Assembly: GCA_021793515.1 (NCBI GenBank)
Contig: JAJYSP010000001.1
Location: forward strand, 118,874-182,873
Reading direction: 5' to 3'
Source: Actinomycetes bacterium
Lineage (GTDB): Bacteria; Actinomycetota; Acidimicrobiia; Acidimicrobiales; RAAP-2
DNA length: 64,000 nucleotides
Each line of letters opens with the position of its first letter. The stretch's first letter is position 1. The notes under the pieces are model-generated. The model saw only the letters and a list, made by a program, of their open reading frames with translations, had not been told where the DNA came from and searched no databases. A program made the translations under genes and the position numbers. Shown here piece after piece: positions 30,268-41,617 of this stretch.

Positions 30268-31653
30268 TTACTCACTGGACCGCTCCTCGCGACCGGAGGG
30301 GTCCGCGTCGTCGGACTCGAACGAGACCGTCTCGAACTCGTCGGCTGCCACCTCGTCGGACTCGAGTTCGAGGATCTCGACGTCAGTCACGTCCACGGGT
30401 CGCGACGGATCGATCCCCCAGCGCTGGGGGTCCAGTCCCGCGGCCAGCGTCGTCACCTCGGCCAGGTCGGGCACCGGTTTCGCGGCCGAGGCGACGCGCA
30501 GGCGACGCATCGAGCGCGCGGCCGGGATCAGGCGGCTCTCCACCGAAGAGATCATCTTGTTGTAGGCCTTAGTCGCGTCGTTGAGGGCCTTGCCCACCGA
30601 CTCGATCGGTCCCGCGACCACACGGATCCGGTCGTAGACCGTCTCGGCAACGCGCAGGATCTCCTCGGCGTTGACCGCCACCTCGTGCTGGCGCAGCACC
30701 ATCTGCACCGACCAGAGCAGCGCGAGCAGGTTCGTTGGTCCGGCGATCAACACGCGCTCACGGGTCGCGTACGCGTGCAGCTCGACGTCCACGCTGAAGG
30801 CCGCGGTCACCGCGGCGTCGCTCGGCACGAAGCAGACCACGAACTCGGGCGACGGGCCCACCACCTCCCAGTAGGACTTCTCGCGCAGGGTCTTCACGTG
30901 GCCGCGCAGGGCCTGGGCGTGTTCGCGGTAGAGGGCCTCGCGAACCTCGGGCTCAGCCGCCGACACCGCCTCTTCGAAACGGTCGAAGGGGAACTTCGCG
31001 TCGATCGCGACGCGCCCGTTGGGCAGGGTCACCACGCAGTCGGGTCGCCGCACACGTCCCGCGTCCGAGACGGCCGAGACCTGCAGCTGGAAGTCGAGGC
31101 CCTCGACGAGACCCGAGGCGCGCAGGACGTTGGCCAGCTGCACCTCGCCCCAGTGGCCGCGCTGGCTCGAGCGCCCGAGCAACTGGTTGAGTCGTTGGGT
31201 CTCAGCCTGGGTGCGTAGTTGGGCCTCGAGGAGTTGGTCGGCGCTCTGGCGAACCGCGGCCAGCGCGCCCACGTGCTCCTTGTCAAAGGTGGTGAGGTTG
31301 CGCTGGTAGGCGTCGAGCGCGTCGCGCAAGGGCTTGAGAGTGGTGTCGAGGCGGACGTCGCGTTCGCGTTGGATCTCGGTCTGGGACTGGTTGAACGCCT
31401 CCATCGTCTGGGCGAGGACGCGTCGCGAGAGGCTCTCGAACTGAGATTCGGCCTCGGCCATCGCGGCGTCGTGCTCGAGTCGCTCTCGCTCTGCGATCTC
31501 GCGGGCGCTCGCGAGCTCGCTCTCGCGCACCGCTACCGTCGCGCGCGACTCGGCGAGCTCGTCGCGCACCGACTGGATACGACGAGCTGACCACACCACG
31601 GTGGCCAGCACCCCCACCAACAACCCGACCACCGCACTCACGACCGCGACCAT
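30268..31653 (-). CDS. rmuC: DNA recombination protein RmuC
   Basis: A 461-residue RmuC-type protein: an N-terminal membrane anchor (VVSAVVGLLVGVLATVVW), a coiled-coil of about 100 residues rich in Glu/Arg, then the PD-(D/E)XK-like domain with RRPDCVVTLPNGRVAIDAKFPFD. Family members limit sequence inversions and bind DNA. The start was set at MVAVVSAVVG because a perfect AGGAGG lies 4 bases upstream; the longer frame has no support. It is divergent from phoU. Confidence 0.9.
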   Translation of the reverse strand: MVAVVSAVVGLLVGVLATVVWSARRIQSVRDELAESRATVAVRESELASAREIAERERLEHDAAMAEAESQFESLSRRVLAQTMEAFNQSQTEIQRERDVRLDTTLKPLRDALDAYQRNLTTFDKEHVGALAAVRQSADQLLEAQLRTQAETQRLNQLLGRSSQRGHWGEVQLANVLRASGLVEGLDFQLQVSAVSDAGRVRRPDCVVTLPNGRVAIDAKFPFDRFEEAVSAAEPEVREALYREHAQALRGHVKTLREKSYWEVVGPSPEFVVCFVPSDAAVTAAFSVDVELHAYATRERVLIAGPTNLLALLWSVQMVLRQHEVAVNAEEILRVAETVYDRIRVVAGPIESVGKALNDATKAYNKMISSVESRLIPAARSMRRLRVASAAKPVPDLAEVTTLAAGLDPQRWGIDPSRPVDVTDVEILELESDEVAADEFETVSFESDDADPSGREERSSE

Positions 31654-31711
31654 GACACCTCCTCGTGTCCAACCATAGGGAACGGCCGTGACACGGCGGT
31701 AGCCTGGGTCG

Positions 31712-32377
31712 ATGAATCGGCGCTTTGGACTCTCGCACCGCACTCCCGCCCCGATCGTGTCGGTGTCGGCGGCCCCGGTGATGCACCAGTCGGTCGTGCG
31801 GGTGTTCGCCATGGTCGGCGAGGCGATGGCCGAGGCGACCCATTCGTTGCTCGCGGGAGACCGGGAATTGGCCAAGCAGGTCGTCGAACAGGACGACGCG
31901 ATCGACACCCTGGTCAACGAGATCGTCGCCAGTGTCGAGGCGCAACTGCTCGAGAGCGACGGGCTATCAGTCGAGACGCGTCGAACCCTGTTGACCCTGC
32001 TGCGGGTGCTGCCCGAGGTCGAGCGAAACGGCGACCTCGCCGAACACATCGCGCGGCGCGCGGCGCGCGGTCTCGGCACCGAGATGTCTCCACGCAGTCG
32101 TGGGCTCATCGAGCGAATGGGCGAGGTCGCCTCCACGATCTGGCGCGAGGCAACCGACGTCGTGATCGATGGCAAGCTCGAGGCGACGGGTGCCATCGAG
32201 GACATCGACGACGAGTTGGACGAACTGCACGTGGCACTCACGGCGGAACTGGTGTCGGGCTCGATGGCCCTACCGGTCGCGGTGGAGGTCTCGCTGCTCG
32301 CGCGCTTCTACGAGCGATTCGGCGACCACTGCGTCAACCTCGCGCGACGCCAGGTCGGACGCGACGGCGCCGACTGA
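31712..32377 (+). CDS. PhoU-like phosphate-transport regulator
   Basis: A 221-residue PhoU-family protein with the repeated three-helix pattern (VVEQDDAIDTLVNEI and DIDDELDELHVAL as the two EQDxxID-like metal-binding helices). It ends FYERFGDHCVNLARR, the classical ERxGDHxxNI motif. PhoU modulates PhoR and the Pst transporter. No pst genes are nearby, so the target is unclear. TAGCCT lies exactly 6 bases upstream of the ATG. Confidence 0.88.
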   Translation: MNRRFGLSHRTPAPIVSVSAAPVMHQSVVRVFAMVGEAMAEATHSLLAGDRELAKQVVEQDDAIDTLVNEIVASVEAQLLESDGLSVETRRTLLTLLRVLPEVERNGDLAEHIARRAARGLGTEMSPRSRGLIERMGEVASTIWREATDVVIDGKLEATGAIEDIDDELDELHVALTAELVSGSMALPVAVEVSLLARFYERFGDHCVNLARRQVGRDGAD

Positions 32378-33415
<1,038 letters not shown>

Positions 33416-33421
33416 CTAGGA

Positions 33422-34639
33422 CTACTGTGCGTCGAGTCCGAATGCGGTGTGCAGGTGCCGAACGGCTTCGGCCACGCGGTCGGCGCGCACGACGCACGAG
33501 ATCCGGATCGAACTGGTCGAGATCATCTCGATGTTGATCCCATTGGACGAGAGCGTCTCGAACATCAAAGCCGTGATGCCGGGGCTCGACTTCATGCCGG
33601 CGCCCACGATGGTCACGCGACCGATCTTGTCGTCGGTGGTGACCTCGGCCGCACCGATCTCCTCCTTGACCGTCATGCAGGCATCGCGCGCGGCGTCGAG
33701 GTCGGTCATCGCCACGGTGAAGGAGATGTCAGTCAGGCCGTTGGCGCCGGTGTTCTGGACGATCATGTCGACGTTGATGGAGCGGTCCGCGAGTGCGCGG
33801 AACAGGTGCGCGGCGATGCCGGGGCGGTCCGGGACACCCCCCACAGTGATCTTGGCCTCCGAGGTGTCGTCGGTCACGGCCGAGACGACTGCATCTTCCA
33901 TGGTGGGGTCCTCCTCAACAATCCAGGTACCTGGCTCCCAGGTGAAACTCGAGCGAACGTGCAACGGCACCTGGTGTCGGCGCGCGAACTCGACCGAGCG
34001 CAACATCAGCACGCGGCCACCGGTCGCCGCCATTTCGAGCATCTCGTCAAAGGAGACCTTGGGGAGCCGTCGGGCACTCGAGACGACCCGCGGGTCGGCC
34101 GAGAAGACGCCGGTCACGTCGGTGTAGATCTCACAGACGTCAGCCTTCAACGCGGCGGCGAGCGCGACCGCGGTCACGTCTGAGCCGCCACGCCCCAGGG
34201 TCGTGATGTCACGGTCCGTCGACACCCCCTGGAAACCGGCGACCACCGGCACGAGGCCCGCGTCAAGCGCCTCGCGGATTCGGTCGGGCCGTATCTCGAG
34301 GATCTTGGCCTTGGTGTGATCGGTGTCGGTGATGATCCCGGCCTGGGAACCGGTGAAGGACGCCGAGTCGACGCCACAGGCCGCCAGCGCCATCGAGACC
34401 AGCGCCATCGAGATGCGCTCGCCGGCGGTGAGCAGCATGTCCAGCTCGCGGGGCGGTCGGGTCGGCGAGACGTCGTCGGCCAGGCGGATGAGGTCGTCGG
34501 TGAACTTGCCCATTGCCGAGACGACGACCACGACGTCGTTGCCCGCGGCGCGCGTACGGGCCACGTGATCAGCGACGGCGCGGATGCGTTCGGCGTCACC
34601 GACCGACGTGCCGCCGTACTTCTGGACCACCAGTGCCAT
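33422..34639 (-). CDS. lysC: Aspartate kinase
   Basis: A 405-residue monofunctional aspartokinase. [17 protein letters not shown] is the kinase signature, and [16 protein letters not shown] binds aspartate/ATP. Two ACT domains follow (from about residue 265: [39 protein letters not shown]), implying feedback control by Lys and/or Thr. The start at [10 protein letters not shown] gives the family length. TATCGT sits exactly 6 bases upstream with no ribosome-binding sequence. Confidence 0.96.
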   Translation of the reverse strand: MALVVQKYGGTSVGDAERIRAVADHVARTRAAGNDVVVVVSAMGKFTDDLIRLADDVSPTRPPRELDMLLTAGERISMALVSMALAACGVDSASFTGSQAGIITDTDHTKAKILEIRPDRIREALDAGLVPVVAGFQGVSTDRDITTLGRGGSDVTAVALAAALKADVCEIYTDVTGVFSADPRVVSSARRLPKVSFDEMLEMAATGGRVLMLRSVEFARRHQVPLHVRSSFTWEPGTWIVEEDPTMEDAVVSAVTDDTSEAKITVGGVPDRPGIAAHLFRALADRSINVDMIVQNTGANGLTDISFTVAMTDLDAARDACMTVKEEIGAAEVTTDDKIGRVTIVGAGMKSSPGITALMFETLSSNGINIEMISTSSIRISCVVRADRVAEAVRHLHTAFGLDAQ

Positions 34640-34696
34640 GCAGCAACGATAGTTGACCGGCGGGCGGCCTTTCGTGGGCCAAGTAATGTCGCACCC

Positions 34697-35350
34697 ATGG
34701 CAACTGCGAAGCGAGAGCGACAGAAGGCGGCCCGTCGCCAAAAGATTGAGGCCCAGCAACGCGCCGCGAAGCGGCGTAAGACCATCCAACGCACGTCGAT
34801 CGTGGTCGTCGTCGCGATCGCGATCATCGTCTCGGCCGCACTGCTGTTCCGCAGCAAGTCCGCGCCGACGACGACCACCACCGTCGCCGCGGCCCCGACC
34901 ACGACCACCACGCCGGTGACCACCACGAGCACGGCGCCGGTGCACTTCGCCCCCGTGGCGAGCCCCTCGCCCGCCGGGACCTTCGGCAAGGCGCCGACGG
35001 TCGTGGTGCCCGCGGGACCCCCGCCCACCACGCCCGAGATGACCAACCTCATCACCGGTACTGGGCCGGCCGCGAAGGACGGTCAGTCCCTGACCGTGCA
35101 GTACGTCCTCGCGACCTACTCCACGCGCAAAGTCATCCAGTCGTCCTGGACCGCCCAGCCCCTCACCTTCACCCTCGGCGCCGGCCACGTGATCACCGGC
35201 TGGGACAAGGGCCTCGTCGGGATGCGCGTCGGCGGACGCCGCGAGCTCATCCTGCCGCCGTCGCTCGGTTACGGCGCGGTGGCCCGCGGCGGTGGCATCG
35301 CGGCGAACGACACCCTCGTCTTCGTCGTCGACCTCTTGAAGATCAGTTAA
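34697..35350 (+). CDS. Membrane-anchored FKBP-type peptidyl-prolyl isomerase
   Basis: A 217-residue protein: a basic cytoplasmic N-terminus, one membrane segment ([19 protein letters not shown], ~35-53), a Thr/Pro/Ala linker of about 45 residues, then an FKBP domain (~115-217). The domain contains [20 protein letters not shown] and [19 protein letters not shown] with the usual active-site aromatics. It probably folds exported proteins. TAATGT lies 7 bases before the ATG. A cyclophilin follows 25 bases later, so the two isomerases form a likely operon. Confidence 0.92.
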   Translation: MATAKRERQKAARRQKIEAQQRAAKRRKTIQRTSIVVVVAIAIIVSAALLFRSKSAPTTTTTVAAAPTTTTTPVTTTSTAPVHFAPVASPSPAGTFGKAPTVVVPAGPPPTTPEMTNLITGTGPAAKDGQSLTVQYVLATYSTRKVIQSSWTAQPLTFTLGAGHVITGWDKGLVGMRVGGRRELILPPSLGYGAVARGGGIAANDTLVFVVDLLKIS

Positions 35351-35375
35351 TCAACCACCAGCGAAGCGAGCGATC

Positions 35376-35927
35376 ATGAGCGACCTCATCCCCAACCCCG
35401 ACGGCTCGAGCGTCCAGCGTCAGCGCTTCGACGCGCCGCCGCCGATGATCATCGACCCGGCCAAGACCTACGGTGCGACGATGGTGACATCCATGGGCAC
35501 CCTCGAGATCGCCCTGGACCCGCTCGCGGCTCCGAAGACGGTCAACAGTTTCGTCTTCCTCGCGCGCTGGCACTACTTCGACGGCATCGTCTTTCACCGC
35601 ATCATCCCCGGCTTCGTCCTCCAAGGTGGCGACCCGACGGGTAGCGGCAGCGGCGGTCCCGGTTACCGCTTCGAGGACGAACTGCCCAAGGCCGGTCGCT
35701 ACGAGCTCGGGTCGCTCGCGATGGCCAACGCCGGCCCCAACACCAACGGCAGCCAGTTCTTCGTCATCTCGGGACCCGACGGCGTCCGACTCCCGCCGCT
35801 CTACGCGCTCTTCGGCAAGGTCGTCAAGGGCCTCGACGTGGTCGCCGCCATCAACGACGTCGGCACGCCGTCGGGCAAGCCCCGCGAGCGGGTCGTCATC
35901 GAGTCGGTGACCATCAGCGAGTCCTAA
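35376..35927 (+). CDS. Cyclophilin-type peptidyl-prolyl isomerase
   Basis: A 183-residue cyclophilin. FHRIIPGFVLQGGDPTGSG contains the catalytic Arg, and NTNGSQFFVISGP is the substrate-binding motif. There is no signal peptide or membrane segment, so it is probably cytoplasmic, unlike the anchored FKBP next to it. It ends in a 4-base convergent overlap with the S51-like gene. Confidence 0.95.
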   Translation: MSDLIPNPDGSSVQRQRFDAPPPMIIDPAKTYGATMVTSMGTLEIALDPLAAPKTVNSFVFLARWHYFDGIVFHRIIPGFVLQGGDPTGSGSGGPGYRFEDELPKAGRYELGSLAMANAGPNTNGSQFFVISGPDGVRLPPLYALFGKVVKGLDVVAAINDVGTPSGKPRERVVIESVTISES

Positions 35928-36529
35928 TCCAGACCCGCGGCGTTCACGCCGCGGGTCACCTCGACATCGTCGGCGACCACGACGCGCCATCGCCCGTCTG
36001 CCTCGGTGAGGACGCCTCGCGCACCCACGACCACCAGCGGCTCATCACCCGTGTGCAGCCGGCGGGTCCGCTCGAGCTGCTCTGACGTCGCGGGAACCGT
36101 GAGCACCACCCCGTGCCGGTAGCCGAGACCGATGGTCGGTGCGCCACCACGTGGATCGATCATCACTGACCCGAGCACAGTTGCCACCGACCCGATCGCG
36201 ACGAGTCGCGCCGCGGCCAGTGCGTCGCCGAAGACGCTGTCGCGCCAGACCGCTCTCGCGTGCAGCGCTGCCCCGTCGCTCAACACCACGTAGTCGGCCC
36301 GCGCGACGCGGTCGACGAGTGCGGCCTCGTGGGCACCGGCGCGGTCGATCACCATCAGCGCCTCCACGTCGGCCCCGGTCGGCTCGAGTGCGGTGGCGAT
36401 CTCGAGCGCGGCCCGCGCGGCGCCGACGAAGGCGGCGGCAGTCGGCACGACCACCACCGACGCGCCCTTGAGCTCCCCGACCGTGGCGTCGATGAAGGCG
36501 CGCAGCGAGCCGGCGACGAGTGTGGTCAC
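35924..36529 (-). CDS. Peptidase S51 (cyanophycinase)-like protein, nucleophile motif degenerate
   Basis: A 201-residue protein resembling the actinobacterial S51-like group: GADVEALMVIDR, an SDGAALHARAVW-type segment, and the conserved VMIDPRGGAPTIGLGYRHGV. In active relatives an SAGA-type nucleophile elbow precedes this block; here it reads AIGSVATVLG, so the Ser is displaced or lost. The GTG start is preferred because GATACT lies exactly 6 bases before it. It may be a non-catalytic member. The family call is moderate. Confidence 0.6.
   Translation of the reverse strand: MTTLVAGSLRAFIDATVGELKGASVVVVPTAAAFVGAARAALEIATALEPTGADVEALMVIDRAGAHEAALVDRVARADYVVLSDGAALHARAVWRDSVFGDALAAARLVAIGSVATVLGSVMIDPRGGAPTIGLGYRHGVVLTVPATSEQLERTRRLHTGDEPLVVVGARGVLTEADGRWRVVVADDVEVTRGVNAAGLD
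35932..35957. terminator. Bidirectional hairpin between convergent genes
   Basis: GACCCGCGGCGT (35932-35943) and ACGCCGCGGGTC (35946-35957) are perfectly complementary. The hairpin lies just past the cyclophilin stop and inside the last codons of the S51-like gene, so one structure could serve both converging transcripts. Confidence 0.55.
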
Positions 36530-36573
36530 GCGTCGAGTATCCCACCGAGACGAGCGAGAACTACTATCCAGCA

Positions 36574-37431
36574 ATGAACTTGCGAACCATCGGCGTCTTG
36601 GGGTCAGGCATCATGGGTAGCGGCATCGCCGAGGTGGTTGCCGCCACGGGGGCGAGCGTCATCGTACGCAGCCGTAATCAGGCGAGCGCCGACGCGCTGC
36701 TCGTGGGACTGGACCGCTCGCTCGCTCGCCAGGTGGAGCGCGGCACGCGCGACGCCGCCGACGCCGCCACGCTGCACGCGCGCGTCACGGTCACGACCGA
36801 ACTCGCCGACCTCGCGAACTGCGAACTGGTGATCGAATCGGTTGTCGAGGACATGGACGTCAAACGCGTGCTCTTCAACGAACTCGACCACGTCGTGCGA
36901 CCCGACGCGATCCTCGCCACCAACACCTCGACCCTGTCGGTGATCGACCTCGCCGTGGAGACCTCGCGACCCGAGCGCGTCTGCGGCGTGCACTTCTTCA
37001 ACCCGGCCCCGGTGATGTCACTGGTGGAGATCGTGCGTCCGTTGTCGGCGAGCGACGAGACGATCGACTACGTGGTCGACTTCGTGACCCGGTGCGGCAA
37101 GGACGCCGTCGTCGTGAAGGACCAGGCCGGGTTCGTGGTGAACGCGCTGCTCTTCCCCTACCTCAACAACGCCGTGCGACTCCTCGAACAGGGCGTGGCC
37201 ACGATGGAGGGGATCGACGTGGCCATGAAGGGCGGCTGCGGCTTCCCAATGGGTCCCTTCGCCCTGCTCGACCTGGTCGGGCTCGACACCTCCCTCGCCA
37301 TCCTCGAGGCGCTCTACACCGAGTTCGCCGATCCCAATTTCGCTCCCGTGCCCACCCTGCGCCGGATGGTGACCGCCGGCCGACTCGGTCGCAAGTCCGG
37401 ACGCGGCTTCTACGACTACCCCCGCCGATGA
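36574..37431 (+). CDS. 3-hydroxyacyl-CoA (3-hydroxybutyryl-CoA) dehydrogenase
   Basis: A 285-residue NAD(P)-dependent dehydrogenase. It opens with the Rossmann motif IGVLGSGIMGSGIAEVVA, has the catalytic His in GVHFFNPAPVM, and ends with the C-terminal dimer domain (KGGCGFPMGPFALLDLVGLD). It interconverts acetoacetyl-CoA and 3-hydroxybutyryl-CoA, upstream of crotonyl-CoA. TACTAT is exactly 6 bases before the ATG. It overlaps the next gene by 4 bases, tying it to the ethylmalonyl-CoA mutase. Confidence 0.93.
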   Translation: MNLRTIGVLGSGIMGSGIAEVVAATGASVIVRSRNQASADALLVGLDRSLARQVERGTRDAADAATLHARVTVTTELADLANCELVIESVVEDMDVKRVLFNELDHVVRPDAILATNTSTLSVIDLAVETSRPERVCGVHFFNPAPVMSLVEIVRPLSASDETIDYVVDFVTRCGKDAVVVKDQAGFVVNALLFPYLNNAVRLLEQGVATMEGIDVAMKGGCGFPMGPFALLDLVGLDTSLAILEALYTEFADPNFAPVPTLRRMVTAGRLGRKSGRGFYDYPRR

Positions 37432-39395
37432 GTGAGCGCTCCAAGCCCTGGGTGATGCGCACGTACTCGGGCCACTCGACGGCCCGGGCCTCGAACGAGC
37501 TGTTCCGCGCCAACCTCGCCAAGGGCCAGACCGGGCTCTCGATCGCCTTCGACCTGCCGACCCAGACCGGCTACGACCCCGACGACAAGAACGCCGCGGG
37601 CGAGGTCGGCAAAGTAGGCGTGCCCGTGGCGCACCTCGGTCACGTCCGCCAGCTCTTCGAGGGTCTACCCCTCGACGAGATGAACACCTCCATGACGATC
37701 AACGCGACGGCCGCGTGGCTGTGGTCGCTCTACCTCGTGCTCGCCGAGGAGCAGGGCGCCGACCTCGCCAAGCTTGCCGGTACGACCCAGAACGACATCG
37801 TCAAGGAGTACCTGAGCCGCGGGACCTACATCTTCGCCCCCGAACCGTCCAAGCGGTTGATCGTCGACATGATCGCCTTCGCCGAGTCCCACGTACCCAA
37901 GTGGAACCCGATCAACGTCTGCAGCTACCACCTCCAAGAGGCCGGGGCGACGCCCGTCCAGGAGATCGCCTACGCCCTCGCGACGGCAATCGACGTCCTC
38001 GACGCGGTCGCCGCCTCCGGCAAGGTCGCGCCCGAGGCGATGGCGAGCGTCGTCGGTCGTATCTCGTTCTTCGTCAACGCCGGCGTGCGCTTCGTCGAGG
38101 AGATCGCCAAGATGCGCACCTTCACCGCGATGTGGGACGAGATCTGTCGTACCCGCTACGGGGTTGAGGACCCCGCCAAGCGTCGCTTCCGCTACGGAGT
38201 CCAGGTGAACTCACTCGGGCTGACCGAGCAGCAGCCCGAGAACAACGTCGCGCGCATCGTGCTCGAGATGCTCGGCGTCACCCTCTCGGGCGACGCCCGC
38301 GCGCGGGCCGTGCAGCTGCCGGCCTGGAACGAAGCCCTCGGGCTGCCGCGCCCGTGGGATCAGCAGTGGAGCCTTCGGCTCCAGCAGGTCCTCGCGTTCG
38401 AGAGTGACCTGCTCGAGTATCCCGACCTCTTCGCGGGTTCCATCGTCATGGACGCCAAGGTCCGCGAGCTCACCGCCGCGGCGCGCGCCGAGCTCGACGA
38501 CGTGCTCGAGCTCGGCGGTGCCTTCGCGGCCGTCGAGGAACTGAAGGCGCGGCTCGTCGCCAGCCAGGCTGAGCGGGTCGCTCGCATCGAGTCCGGTGAG
38601 CAGGTTGTCGTCGGCGTCAACCGGTTCACCGAGACCGCCCCGTCACCCCTGACCGTCGACCTCGACGCGGCCATCTTGACCGTGGACCCCGACGTCGAAC
38701 GTCAGTTGGTCGAGGACGTCGTCGCCTGGCGCGCCCAGCGCGACGAGGCCGCGGTCCAAGCGGCCCTCGCCGAGCTCGCGCGCGTGGTCACGAGCGACGA
38801 CCCCGCGGACAACGTGATGGCGCCCTCGATGGCCCTCGCGCGCGCCGGCGGCACGACGGGCGAGTGGGCCAACTGTCTTCGGGGCGTCTTTGGCGAGTAC
38901 CGCGCCCCCACGGGGGTGCGCGCCGGCGTCGGTCACCGCGCCGTCGGCTTCGCGGCGTTGGTGTCGCGTTCGCGTGCCCTGGCCGAGCGGCGCGGCTCGC
39001 CGCCCAAGCTGCTGGTGGCCAAGCCGGGTCTCGACGGACACTCCAACGGCGCCGAACAGATCGCGGTCGCGGCCCGCGACGCCGGCTTCGAGGTCGTCTA
39101 CCAAGGCATTCGGCTCAGCCCCGAGGAGATCGTGGCCGTCGCCCGCGACGAGGACGTTGACATCGTCGGGGTCTCACTGCTCTCGGGATCTCACCTCGCA
39201 CTCGTGCCGCGGATCCTTGACGGTCTGGCCGCCGCGGGCGTGAGTGTGCCAGTGGTCGTCGGTGGCATCGTGCCCGAGGCCGACGCCCAACGGCTGCGCG
39301 AGGCGGGTGTCGCGGCGGTCTACACCCCCAAGGACTTCTCCCTGGAGGCGATCATGGGTGACCTGCTCGCGATGGTGGAGACGTCGAGCGACTAG
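37428..39395 (+). CDS. Ethylmalonyl-CoA mutase (MeaA type), B12-dependent
   Basis: A 655-residue single-chain acyl-CoA mutase. MSERSKPWVMRTYSGHSTA, LPTQTGYDPDDKNAAGEVGK and GVQVNSLGLTEQQPENN match the MeaA/Ecm branch rather than the two-subunit methylmalonyl-CoA mutase. The C-terminal cobalamin domain (~540-655) has the DxHxxG pattern in LDGHSNGAEQ and a VGVSLLSGSH segment. It would convert (2R)-ethylmalonyl-CoA to methylsuccinyl-CoA in the EMC pathway. Translationally coupled to the dehydrogenase; convergent with the carboxylase genes. Confidence 0.93.
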   Translation: MSERSKPWVMRTYSGHSTARASNELFRANLAKGQTGLSIAFDLPTQTGYDPDDKNAAGEVGKVGVPVAHLGHVRQLFEGLPLDEMNTSMTINATAAWLWSLYLVLAEEQGADLAKLAGTTQNDIVKEYLSRGTYIFAPEPSKRLIVDMIAFAESHVPKWNPINVCSYHLQEAGATPVQEIAYALATAIDVLDAVAASGKVAPEAMASVVGRISFFVNAGVRFVEEIAKMRTFTAMWDEICRTRYGVEDPAKRRFRYGVQVNSLGLTEQQPENNVARIVLEMLGVTLSGDARARAVQLPAWNEALGLPRPWDQQWSLRLQQVLAFESDLLEYPDLFAGSIVMDAKVRELTAAARAELDDVLELGGAFAAVEELKARLVASQAERVARIESGEQVVVGVNRFTETAPSPLTVDLDAAILTVDPDVERQLVEDVVAWRAQRDEAAVQAALAELARVVTSDDPADNVMAPSMALARAGGTTGEWANCLRGVFGEYRAPTGVRAGVGHRAVGFAALVSRSRALAERRGSPPKLLVAKPGLDGHSNGAEQIAVAARDAGFEVVYQGIRLSPEEIVAVARDEDVDIVGVSLLSGSHLALVPRILDGLAAAGVSVPVVVGGIVPEADAQRLREAGVAAVYTPKDFSLEAIMGDLLAMVETSSD

Positions 39396-39576
39396 TGGCT
39401 GACGATGGGGCGCCGGTTGGCGTAGCGCCCGGCGTTGAACCAGCGGCCCGAGAAGCGCCAGGCCGGAACCCGCCCACCGTCAACGGCGGGACGCGCGGTC
39501 GCGAGCACGCTGAACGCGGCGCTCACCGCGGCGACCTCCGCCGGTGTGGGGCCCGGTCGTGGGGTGAGACCGTGGC

Positions 39577-39580
<4 letters not shown>
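39392..39580 (-). CDS. Acyl-CoA carboxylase epsilon subunit
   Basis: A 62-residue protein with the epsilon-subunit pattern: PTPAEVAAVSAAFSVLA near the N-terminus and a C-terminal WRFSGRWFNAGRYANRRP. Actinobacterial epsilon subunits stabilise AccA-AccD carboxylase complexes. A GTG start overlaps the stop of the beta-subunit gene by 4 bases (GTGA), strong evidence for coupled translation. It also overlaps the end of the mutase gene by 4 bases on the other strand. Confidence 0.8.
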
Positions 39581-41133
<1,553 letters not shown>

Positions 41134-41195
41134 AGCTGGCTAGGCTACCCACCCCGCGTGGGTCCCATCAGAGGATGGACCGCGCCGAGGGTATT

Positions 41196-41615
41196 TCAGT
41201 GGCCCGAGCCGTCCTGGACCAACTCGACCAGCGTGCCGAAGGAGGCACTCGGGTGCACGAAGGCCACCGTGGTGCCCCGCGAGCCGGGACGAGGTGCGGC
41301 GTCGATCAGTCGACCGCCGGCCGCGCGAACCGCCTCGAGGGCCTGCGCGCAGTCACGCACGCGATAGCCCACGTGGTGCAGTCCCTCGCCCCGCTTGGCG
41401 AGGAACTTCGCCACCGGCGAGTCCTCGCGCGTGGGGGTGAGGAGCTGGACGTAGCTGTCAGCCACCTGGATCAGCGCCTCGGCGACCCCGTCGGACTCGA
41501 CGACCTCGCGGTGCACGACCGACGCGGCAAAGGTCGACTCGTACCAGGTGATCGCGGCCTCAAGGTCGTTGACGGCGATCGCGACGTGATCTATCTCGGT
41601 GAGCATCGAGTCCAT
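41196..41615 (-). CDS. mce: Methylmalonyl-CoA/ethylmalonyl-CoA epimerase
   Basis: A 139-residue VOC-fold epimerase. Metal ligands are visible in LTEIDHVAIAVNDLE (His10 region), GLHHVGYRVRD and FGTLVELVQ (Glu). It interconverts the 2R and 2S forms of methylmalonyl-CoA, and of ethylmalonyl-CoA in EMC organisms. The ATG lies 2 bases after the ccr stop, so the two are cotranscribed and the epimerase can act directly on the Ccr product. Confidence 0.92.
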   Translation of the reverse strand: MDSMLTEIDHVAIAVNDLEAAITWYESTFAASVVHREVVESDGVAEALIQVADSYVQLLTPTREDSPVAKFLAKRGEGLHHVGYRVRDCAQALEAVRAAGGRLIDAAPRPGSRGTTVAFVHPSASFGTLVELVQDGSGH

Positions 41616-41617
41616 GG

